A stretch of 64,000 nt of DNA from Arthrobotrys musiformis. Lineage: Eukaryota; Ascomycota; Orbiliomycetes; Orbiliales; Orbiliaceae. Below the pieces are notes generated by a model. The model was given only the letters and a program-made list of their open reading frames with translations, was not told the DNA's origin and did not search any database. The stretch is from positions 186,001-250,000 of the forward strand of contig JAVHJL010000001.1 of the NCBI GenBank assembly GCA_036971715.1. The letters run 5' to 3'. Below are positions 51,843 through 60,767 of this stretch, one piece after another (position 1 is the stretch's first letter; each line of letters opens with the position of its first letter). A program made the translations under genes and the position numbers.

Positions 51843-53887
51843 CGTCCCGGCCCGAGACCAAGGCGCGCCTAGAGATATCTTGATATTTAGTCAACACCTA
51901 TACTCTAGCGACGAGACAAACTTAACCTATACTCTTGCCATCAAAGTTGCAACTATCATCCCCCTCAGCAGCGTCATTCTGACTCATACCTAGCCCTTCC
52001 CCGAGCCTTATAGAAGTATTCATGCTTTGGATTTTTGCGTTTCGTCCGAGTTAGCTACAGCACGGTGTAAATTTTTCACCGTGCCAATAAAAAAAAAAAG
52101 AGAGAAAATATGTAATTTGGGAGGGGGCATTGATGCTAGAAGGGACATTGACTTCGAAGACTAGTGTCCCTTTTGTGCTCCTAGAAAATTTATAATTGGA
52201 ATTTGTGTTAGGATTTGATTGATCACCTGTGCATGCTCGGAGGAACTTTGCCTTCCCGTCAGCTGTTTTTAATTAGCATTTATTTTTTTTATTTTATTTT
52301 CTTGGCGCGCAAACGAAAACAATACATCAAAATCATTCTATTTCATTACCACTAGCAGACGATATTTCATTGTACACTTGCTAAATTTTAACAATGGACC
52401 TCGTAGTATTCAGTGAATAACGACCCCTCAAGCCCTCAACAGGGTTCTGGGGGGTTTAGTTTTATTCCCAGACATATTTGACCGTTTTATACATGCAGGA
52501 CGTGTTCAGGGCTGTAGCTCCGAAGCTAAGGTAGCCAGCAAGCCACGATTAGCTTTGTATCACTTTGTAAAAACAAAAATTAACTTCGAGCAAGGATTAT
52601 TTCTTGATCCGTGGTACGCTAAAGTCGGAAAACCAAGCCCTTTTCGGAGTCCTACCGACGACCGGAATCACCAGTCTGTTGCATTTTGTGTGTTGGCAGT
52701 ATAGCTCTTAGATTTTTTTTATTCGATTCAATCCGCGCACCCGAGCTCAAAAGTGTCCGAAACCGGGTCAATTGAATTGGGCAATTATCTATTATTATCG
52801 AAAAGAAAGGAGGGAAAGGGAATAATATCGGACGCCGTGGGCGGCTATTTTACCGGGAGAATTCGGGATCCGAAGGAGCCAGAGAAGTCGGTCAAGAGCC
52901 CAAGCTAAGCTTTATATATAATCTATTGGTTATTGTAATACTCGAGTTAAAGGAAGAAGACTGAATCGAAGTGAGGGGTAGTTCGTCATCGATTGAAAAT
53001 GCTTGCATAAGCGGAGCTTCCCGAACACGCAACCAGCATCTCGGTATTGGATCAGCAGTATAGAAGCCCCGCCAAAGAACAGGAAAGTAACGTACGCCAA
53101 CAGGTCCGCATACGTGCACTCGATCGCGCGTAGGCCATATACATGTATATCAATACATTTTTTTAAGCACTCTTGATTAATTGAAGCCGAAATCAGTTCC
53201 CGAAATCCGTCAATACTTCTTCGTTCCTGCTATGGATGGATTCGAATACGGTAAATGCAATTTCAAACTTGCCTGGAATGAAGTGGGGAGGCCTGGAGGG
53301 CAATGGGGATATTGGTTAAGAGCCCTAAATACTTCTATATTAAAATGTCGACTGCAGCTGGCCACAGCTGCAGATAGAGACAAGCGAAAGTTCTCGTTTT
53401 CTAATAGTCCACGTCATTTTTGCGCCTGCATGCGCAGTGATCGAGTCCAATTACTCAACCCAAGAAGGTTTGACGTGGTCAACATACAGATGCATACAAT
53501 GCAATGGCCATGGCCATCAACCCAGTGCCACTTGCGAAAATTATCTTTCCCCTCTACTATTATTGCTGCATGTCATGTTTTATATTGGCTCAAACAGCTC
53601 CATGGCGCTTTACGTGATAGTTTTAAAATATATCCTCTCTCCCGGAAGGTAGTCCGGAGCTTATATATAGTTATATAAATCGCATCTCATAGCCCATCTA
53701 TCCTTCAGAATATATTTTCTATTGTCTTTAGCAAATTTAGTTCCTTTCCTAATCCACCATCTTATAAGAATCGCAGCCAGTCATCGAACGAAAGGTTATT
53801 CACATAGTTGCAATTGATTAAATTGCCTTTTGCTTCATAGTCTCTCGAGCTATATTTCAATTCTTTCGCCGCAACGAGTCAATTACA
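51843..53887. other. Spacer between the S8 protease and the gasdermin-like gene
   Basis: About 2 kb are A/T-rich in part and have no supported gene. A frame at 53181-53678 (165 aa) and another overlapping it have random composition, and I do not accept either. The last 200 bp before the gasdermin-like start should hold its promoter and leader. Confidence 0.45.
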
Positions 53888-54771
53888 ATGGCCGCTAGTG
53901 CCAACCGACAGAAGCTCTATTTTCTAGCACCGACATTCGAATGGTCCCCAGATCAAATCAAGCTCGGTAGCCTGATAACATCCGAAAAGACACCCCACAT
54001 TTCCAGGATCGATCCAATACCTATACCCCCACACTCAATTTATGATAGGGAGGAAAGGTTCTTTAACGAGGTCTTCGATACAAATACTGGTTTGAGTTGT
54101 GGGGTGCTTACTGGGTTGAAGGACATCTTCAATGCGAACGTCAATTCCGAAACCACGATTTCTCGTGACAAGGAAACCAGAATAACTGGCAGAAAATTCC
54201 ACACGGCGTCGTTCGAACCGCCTCTGGAATACGTGCAGGAGTCTCTTGCAGATGCGCTCAAAGACCCTATCATGGCGTCTTATATGAAGTCGAAAATGTT
54301 TGGGATCAAGCGCAAGTTGTTCATGGTCACTGGCGTCAAAACAGGGCAGAGCATTGTAGTAACAGTAAGCTATACGTTGCAAGCTTCCCTGATTTTTAAA
54401 TTTAATTTGCTGAAATTGGTGCAACTTTTTAGCCCGGCCGACTGCTTAAAAGTACGGAGGGAAAATTGGTACGAGAGGAAGCCTATACGCCCAAGCCCGA
54501 GGAATTTAGAGTAATTGGGTACAAAGTCACCCAGATTATAAGGAAGAGGAAAAAGGACCCCCAACAAAAAGATGTCGTTGGTGGGGTCCTCATGGGTGGG
54601 AATCTTCCCAGAGGTAACTTTGCAGAGGAGTTTGAGCTTGAGCCCGAGGATTTTGATAGTGGGCTTGCTGAGTTTAGCACTGGGAACCAAATCAATATCG
54701 ATATCATCGAAAAGCCAGTCGATATCGGAGAAAACATCGATACTCCAATAAAATGCACGGTGAATCAATAG
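53888..54771 (+). CDS. Gasdermin-like protein (RCD-1/HET-Q1-type candidate)
   Basis: There are two exons (53888-54364 and 54433-54771; 68-nt phase-0 intron with TTTTTAG acceptor), giving 271 aa. Fungal gasdermin-like proteins form membrane pores and cause cell death in heterokaryon incompatibility. Seen here: an N-terminal YFLAPTFEWSPDQIKLGSLI block; an amphipathic beta-rich middle; FEPPLEYVQESLADALKDP followed by KSKMFGIKRKLFMVTGVKTG; and, after the intron, EFRVIGYKVTQIIRK. This order resembles the gasdermin N-domain pattern (a hydrophobic helix and hairpin, a DPxxxxYL helix, a Lys-hydrophobic-V-T-G/Q-K strand and an AYG/IGY-type strand near the end). An acidic tail of about 70 residues (EELELEP-like segment, then a Gly/Asn/Ile-rich end) follows and could be the inhibitory part. 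There is no signal peptide, and the length fits the 240-280 aa of known fungal members. The assignment rests on remembered family patterns, not an alignment. The tandem S8 protease gene upstream supports it. Confidence 0.62.
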
Positions 54772-55162
54772 TCAAGCCCCAGCCGCGGCATTAGGACGAT
54801 TGTTCTACTTTCGGCCATTGATTTTTTATTTCATTTCATTACTCCTATCGATTCTCCAAGAAACTGTTTAGTCGAAGAGGTGGGATTAAAATTTAAAAGT
54901 CGCGGAGGCGGGCCTTCAAACACGCCTTGATCAATTGCAAAGTATTCTAGCGAACATCAGCGGGTCGGTTGTATAATCATATTAGGTTATGAATCATGTA
55001 TAAAGCATTACTATTACAAATATAACGAATTTCCTTTTCTAAATTAAAGAACAAATATTAATATTATATTAGGCAACCTTGTTGCAAGTCTCCCCATACA
55101 GTTATGTTATCATCAGTTTTGCAGCCGATAGTGATGAGATAACTGTTAACAGCTGCTTGTAA
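54772..55162. other. Convergent intergenic region
   Basis: A 391-bp A/T-rich spacer lies between the converging 3' ends of the gasdermin-like gene and the secreted-protein gene. It must contain both 3' UTRs and polyadenylation sites. No gene was seen. Confidence 0.6.
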
Positions 55163-56367
55163 TTATTGCGCCCCAGGAATCAACTTGCTAACTTCCAGAC
55201 AGCTCTGGAAGCTTGAAAGGGCATCGCTACCCGACGCCTCACTTCCCCCAAATCTCTTCATTAAATTCTTACTGTTTTCGAAGCGGATTCTGACATCTCT
55301 GACAAAATCGTCGACTTCCGCATCGAACTCCGAGGAAAACTGCTTAATAGTGCCGCCGATGTTCTAGATACCAGACAGAGAAAAGAAATTAGAGTCTGCA
55401 AGTATAGAAAGGGGGGGGCCTTAAGGGGTGTAATAATTAAGGCTTAAGTCGGTTAGATACATACGTCCGAAAGCATATCCAGGTGTGGGAGTGTATACCC
55501 ATATCCGCGGATAAGAGCGTCCTTCTCCTCCCTTTCGAATAATGTGTAATACGTCGCGCTCTTGTCCGTCAGTTGGTTTTTGCAGGTCCAAGCGTTGATT
55601 AGATTTGTCAAGGTGGCATAACGGGACTTGAGATCATTTATCAACTTTTTGAAATCTTCACGCGAGACTTTTGGCGGAGTCAACATTTGAATCTCTGTGC
55701 CCTTCGCTATCGTATAAGTCCCGGTGAGTCCATTCTCGGTCAATTTAGTCCTGATCTTTCTTCCGGCTATCGAGACCGAGATTGGTTGGAGGCTTTTGTC
55801 TTTTTGAATTTCTTCGAATTGCTTGAGGGCAAAGCTGTCATAGTGAGTGTTTAAATCGAGAATTGCGGCAAGTTTCTAGAATGAAATTAGACATGTCAGG
55901 GATGTTGGGCCACGAGCGGATATGCTGGGATTTTATTTATATAAACTTACGAAATCGAATTCGAAGCATAGCGAAGCACTCCCAAATCTTGTCTTGTACG
56001 CCTCCTTTACGGTTCTATTGCGATAACCTTGGGCGAAGGTATAGAATAAGTCGCGATCATCGTCATTCCAGGCATCGCTGACCTTGACAAATCGGCATCG
56101 TCTTCCCACGGGAGATGCGCCATACATCTTCGGCGTAATCCTATACTGATTTGGATTCAGGACTCGTAGGTACTTTAGACTGTACTCTGAACCGTGGAGG
56201 ATCCTTGCAAGGTATTCATCGACCGCTCTATGGGTATACACAGAATCTGTGCCCCGCTTAGCGACACCAGCCCTACGACCCTTGATGTGGATGTCGTTTT
56301 GCTCGCCAGCAAATGCGAACCGACAAAGCGCCATTGCGCAAAACGTGACGAAAAAGGAGAACCGCAT
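55163..56367 (-). CDS. Secreted protein of unknown function
   Basis: There are three exons: 56367-55951, 55875-55465 and 55363-55163 (introns of 75 and 101 nt, all phase 0), giving 342 aa. I do not recognise the family. The N-terminus is a clear signal peptide: MRFSFFVTFCAMALCRFAFA, with likely cleavage before GEQN. The mature part begins with a basic stretch including AGVAKRGTD, where KR could be a Kex2-type processing site. Charged, helix-prone sequence follows in exons 2 and 3, with few cysteines, ending in LIPGAQ. All three exons have GT-AG borders, the spliced frame is open throughout, and a TATA box sits 77 nt before the ATG, so the gene is probably real. It lies tail-to-tail with the gasdermin-like gene. 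Nothing shows a functional link between them. Confidence 0.75.
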
Positions 56368-56442
56368 GATTATATGATTATAATGGGGTGTTGAAATTAC
56401 GCCGACGGAAAGATCGTAGGATGGGAATTGGTGAAAAAAGGG

Positions 56443-56451
56443 CTTTATATA
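56443..56451 (-). promoter_or_regulatory. TATA box of the secreted-protein gene
   Basis: Read on the minus strand this is TATATAAAG, 76-84 nt upstream of the ATG at 56367, a normal distance for a fungal core promoter with a short leader. Confidence 0.6.
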
Positions 56452-58208
56452 GAAGAAATTTGAGTCGTATTATAATATTAATATACTGGTCGCTATGTAG
56501 GGCACCCTTCAGGCTTGTAGCTAACTCGTTTGATGAATTAGATGCTGAGATACTGATTTTGCAGTGGGTTACGGCGCTCTATTTATAAGCCCTCCTGCTA
56601 TGGTATATATCTGTGTACGCAGTGCACGACTCTTTTGCCTTGTATGATGTATAGGTATTAATTACGTACTTATCCTAGAGTACTCGAGTGAAGTTTCTCA
56701 GTAGTGTATTACTTTACTCCATCAAATTGTAGTCTCTCTAGGTAGATTGCGATCGATCGATCTACAGGGCGATAGAACATCCTCTCAATTTCTTGAAGTT
56801 TGAGTCGGCCAAGACGAGTGGGGAGCGAAGCTAGGCTGATAGATGGAATGGTCCCACTCAAAACCATTATAACCGTATTTGGGAGCGCATAATCCATGGA
56901 CGTCCGGTCTGTGTACATGCGTACACGTGTGTGTTCAACCTTCACCCGGCACCCTATAGCCTGGCTATAGCCTATACGTATAGATATATTGATCAATATT
57001 CAAATTTAAAGCTTGAAATTGATACAACGTTATGGCATCAATCGAGGACCATGGCGCCAGTTCGGGCAAACCCGGGCGGTATATCATGATATCAGTTCGT
57101 GGAATCCACTCTCTTAAGCTCTTTCTCTCTTTCGCACACACGCACATGTACACACACGATTAATTAGATGAATTTAGCTAATCAGTAGCTAGTATATATC
57201 CTAGCACAAAAGCCATGTAATGGAAGTAAGTGAGTACCAAGTCTGCTAAGATTGTGCGGCTATGTTCACGCGCATGTGTATATACCTAGGCATAGGTATG
57301 TTCATTCACGACAATAATGTGCGTCGATCGAGCAAGCTCAAGTCAGTCCCCAGCCAAGCTTGCTTGAGTGGCCTAGTGGTGAGCAACACACTCAAGGTCG
57401 CAATATGCAACATTCCTCTACGTCGCGCGGCCGTGAGATCTTCAATTGAGCCGCTGGAAGCCCTTGCCTTGAGAGATTATCGATTATCGCGATTAGGACT
57501 GGCATTGTTTGGAATGCGCATCATCCCTCTCACAAAGCGCATGAAGCTGAAATCTAGATTTTTAGGCTTACATCCCATCTGCCTAGAAGCGAACTCCCGC
57601 GCGGTCGAGCCGTGTCATGATATCATCCAGCATGAGATATGCGCTGTCGGGACCAGAGCTCGACTTGGTAATGTAATATTGGTGTTAGGGCTCATAGCAA
57701 TTCCGAATAGAATGATATTGCAAATTAGATTGAGCAGTCCTTTCGATTTCCTTCTTTGCATGGGGATCTCTTCCACCCCTTGCCGACCAATAGTCAGCCG
57801 AGCCGGGACCCGGGGACCTACCTTAGTACTTAGCTATATATAATATATATTCTATTAGTCCTCGAGCGGAATTCCACCGGAAACATTATATATAACTGCA
57901 AAGATAAATACACAAGTGCCTACGTATGTGTATTTGTATACATCTGCGAGCGGACTTTGAGAGCGCTGGCTATACTGCCCCACGTTCTCGAGTGGAAGTA
58001 TGCATAACGTTAGGCATTGGACCAAACTATCATAGGGGAGTATCACATATTTTACTTTGGGACCAATTCTGGAGAACCACTGATTGCTCAAAATCTAGAG
58101 GGATATTTATTCCTTTCGAGGCTCCGTTGTAACCTCACCGACATAGACAAGAACACTTTCTATGCACAAATCTCAAAGAACGTTAGCCCTGCAACAGCGG
58201 GTCCACTC

Positions 58209-58224
58209 TTTTTTTTTTTTTTTT
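58209..58224. repeat. T16 homopolymer
   Basis: Sixteen T residues in non-coding DNA upstream of the Thr-rich secreted protein gene. The poly-Phe run in the frame across it is an artefact. Confidence 0.8.
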
Positions 58225-58850
58225 CGTTCCAAGGTCGGCGAAGACCGGGTTTTCCTTGCAACCACAAAGCTTGCTTCGAAGCTCATGGGATTGTTCGTCT
58301 TCCAGAATGGAATAGTATGGAGGCTCTCTCGCTTACCCCAGCGACCCACGAAGCGGCACATACCCCAAATCCCATGAACCAGACGGCTAACGGTTAAAAC
58401 TGGGGTCAGCTTTCGTCGCCAAGTCGGAGCGTTGTCATTCCATTTGTCAGGAGTTCACGATCTTTCGCGGTTTCCGCAGCCAGGATATTATTTTTTTTCG
58501 GCGCGCAAGCCAGCGAATAGATCTATATCTGCGATATATTATATGCGGTGGTCATGGGGCTCAAGCCTCCTTGCAACCCTATGAATGCAGCCAAGCTGGA
58601 TAGCACGGATTTTCTCCCGTGTCGAAGTCTCCTTATGGCTGCGTGATATTGCAATATTGGGGCTCTTTGATGAATCTCCCGTAGTCCGCGCTTTTATATA
58701 TGTCGCGGAATGACACTCTCTGCATTTTTTCGGCCTCTCTTTTTTTCTTGGAGCATCATATGAATTAATTGATTAATTGCAATTGCAATATCGACGGTCG
58801 TTACCTCAATATAATTTCGGTCTCCAAGACCGAAAGAAACTGTCGTCAAA

Positions 58851-60128
58851 ATGCACTCCTCTCGCTTCAACTTCTTGATCCTCGCCCTCATTACTCTCGT
58901 TTCCTTCTGCACCGCCCGCACAACGATCACAATCCAAAGTTGTACGACACGGTACTGCGCCAACCCCACAAAAGTCCTGCGCACCACCCGCACGATCCAC
59001 AAAACCGCGCGGTACACCGTAACCCGCTGGAAGACCTCCACGAAATACAAATCCACGCACACGCTCACGTCGACGAAATATGCTACTACCACGAAGTATT
59101 CTACTTCTACCGTGAGGACTGTCACGATTTACACTAGGACCTTAACTACAACGCAGACTCTTCCGAATTGGTTCTTTGCGACGACGCCTTATACGGTTAC
59201 GTGGGGACGGACTGTCGTCACCACGCCGACGTATACCGTCCCAACGCCCACAGGGTTCCTGGCAGTAGATAATGATCCAGATAATTCTGCTGGGCCGGAG
59301 TACTCCGCTCTCCCCGTAACGCAAGTACAACCCGATAAACGGAGTGAGATTCAACATGAAAACCTCGAACCCCGCGATCCGGCAAATAAATACGCCAGCG
59401 CGGTAACCTGCACCAAAACTCTCCTCACAAAAACCGGCACGAGCGATCTGTGGAAGACGACGACCAAGACGGCTAGTGTGACCGCATTGGTGTGGAAAAC
59501 CATCACGATCACACGGTCCGGTACCAAGACCATAACGGCCAATAATGCACCTACCATCCGTACGGTTTCCACGAAATGGACGAGCGTATATGGTACCTCT
59601 ACCGAAACGATCTGGACGATGCTGCCTGTTACCGTCTACACGACTATTACCCAGACAGCCCAGACCACGACAGTTCACGCCGCATGCCAAAATATCAATA
59701 TAGCCCCAGATGCGGAGGTACCTCAGCAAGCCTACGAGGCAATAAACTTCGGCCCAGGGCCAAACGAGAAGATCGTCGAAATAATCGCACCTGGCTGGGC
59801 GAAGACCTGCTGTGAACTATGCCACACCTACAGCGGGCCCGGTCAATGCATGGGAAATGTGTTCCATTTCCTTGGGGCTGAGATTCCGGAGGAAGACTGT
59901 CCTGATGCTTTCAGCAATGGTGTTTTCATGGGTTGGGAGTTCTGTCCGAACGATCCTGATGATTTTATGAGGTGCCAGCTTGTGATCTCGGAGGGAGACG
60001 ATACTTGTAGCGCGCAGACGTTCGAGCTGAGGCCCTATGTGTTCGGGAAGTCGAGGTATAAGCATGTTAGCAACGGGCCTGCGTGCGCGAGATACAAGTA
60101 CGCTGGCCTTGCGCCGCCCCCGACCTAG
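58851..60128 (+). CDS. Secreted Thr-rich protein with Cys-rich C-terminal domain
   Basis: A single frame of 425 aa. Residues 1-22 are a signal peptide (MHSSRFNFLILALITLVSFC then TAR). Residues about 23-285 are dominated by Thr, with repeated TTTK, TTITQT and TVTxW-type segments that would be heavily O-mannosylated. A KR pair (QPDKRSEIQ) near 165 could be a processing site. From about 285 a Cys-rich domain follows: AACQNIN, KTCCELCHTY, GQCMGNVFHF, EDCPD, EFCPND, MRCQL, DTCSA and PACARY. The CCELC...GQC...F spacing is reminiscent of PAN/apple-like modules in fungal secreted proteins, which bind carbohydrate or protein, but that is a guess. There is no GPI signal or membrane anchor at the C-terminus, so the product should be released or bound to the cell wall. 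The long reverse-strand frames here are shadows. Confidence 0.82.
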   Translation: MHSSRFNFLILALITLVSFCTARTTITIQSCTTRYCANPTKVLRTTRTIHKTARYTVTRWKTSTKYKSTHTLTSTKYATTTKYSTSTVRTVTIYTRTLTTTQTLPNWFFATTPYTVTWGRTVVTTPTYTVPTPTGFLAVDNDPDNSAGPEYSALPVTQVQPDKRSEIQHENLEPRDPANKYASAVTCTKTLLTKTGTSDLWKTTTKTASVTALVWKTITITRSGTKTITANNAPTIRTVSTKWTSVYGTSTETIWTMLPVTVYTTITQTAQTTTVHAACQNINIAPDAEVPQQAYEAINFGPGPNEKIVEIIAPGWAKTCCELCHTYSGPGQCMGNVFHFLGAEIPEEDCPDAFSNGVFMGWEFCPNDPDDFMRCQLVISEGDDTCSAQTFELRPYVFGKSRYKHVSNGPACARYKYAGLAPPPT

Positions 60129-60767
60129 ACGGCTTCAGATTGTATGCACGTACGGTCGCGATATCAGAAATAATTTAATATGTAATTTAATACGACTATC
60201 TTGATCAACGGAATTCGTGGGGGGCGTCATGGCGCCCAGGCAAACCAGTTGTAGTCCCAGGAAGAAAATAATTTCGCTCTAGTGCTACAAGAAGCCCTCA
60301 AATCCACAAACATAGCATCAATATTAGTACTGCTCTTGCATATATCAGCATTTTTCTGTGCGGGTTCCAAGGCTAGTTGCTAACATGTTCAGCATCGGCG
60401 AGGGCGAATGTGCAACATTCAGACTTCTCCTGTAAACTGACCACTAGCGTCTGAAAAAAAAGATAAAAAATTAAAAAATTGTGGAATGTGAAACGAGGAT
60501 GACGTTAAGTTCGAGTCACCGCATTTCCTTAGCTATCGCCATCCCGTACGAGATCTGTGGGCGGGTCTGGCGAAGATACCGGCAGATCTAATTGCGGTAT
60601 GAGTCAACCAAGAAAATGGCTGTAGGCCAAAACCACATCACGTGACCACATCGCAGCCTTATAAGCAGCCTTCTTCAAGCATCTCGAGAACTTCAAAACC
60701 TCATCAACTTATCACAACAATGCAAACAAGCCCGTAAATCTTGAATTCAAGTTCACTTCAGCATACT
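60129..60767. promoter_or_regulatory. Intergenic region with promoter and uORF of the F-box-like/WD40 gene
   Basis: The left part should hold the 3' UTR of the Thr-rich protein gene. Near the right end lie a palindromic E-box CACGTG (60639-60644, in TCACGTGA) and a TTATAA element (60659-60664). These are followed by a C/A-rich leader ending in CAACTTATCACAACAATG. That first ATG (60720) opens a five-codon uORF (MQTSP, stop) before the main start at 60768, and may reduce translation of the main frame. Confidence 0.5.

Larger units (their letters stand above)
56368..58850. other. Intergenic region of about 2.5 kb
   Basis: It separates two divergent secreted-protein genes. A 193-aa frame at 57262-57843 (plus) is the longest in the non-coding parts of the window, but its composition is random and one frame of this length is expected by chance. 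A T16 tract lies at 58209-58224. A TATA-like run (TTTATATATG) near 58692 lies about 160 nt before the start of the next gene. Confidence 0.45.

Noticed and set aside
53181..53678. 165-aa frame between the S8 protease and the gasdermin-like gene
   Set aside because: Its composition is random, a competing frame overlaps it, and it has no splice partner or recognised motif.
57360..57430. tRNA-like stretch containing TGGCCTAGTGG, which matches a Pol III A-box
   Set aside because: No acceptable B-box (GGTTCGANNCC) and no cloverleaf with a 7-bp acceptor stem could be drawn. A decayed tRNA-derived element remains possible but unsupported.
57262..57843. 193-aa frame on the plus strand
   Set aside because: It is the longest non-shadow frame in the non-coding parts but has no motif, and about one frame of this length is expected by chance in a window of this size and composition.
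59142..59729. 195-aa minus-strand frame opposite the Thr-rich secreted protein gene
   Set aside because: Gly/Arg-rich composition results from reverse reading of Thr codons; it is a shadow.
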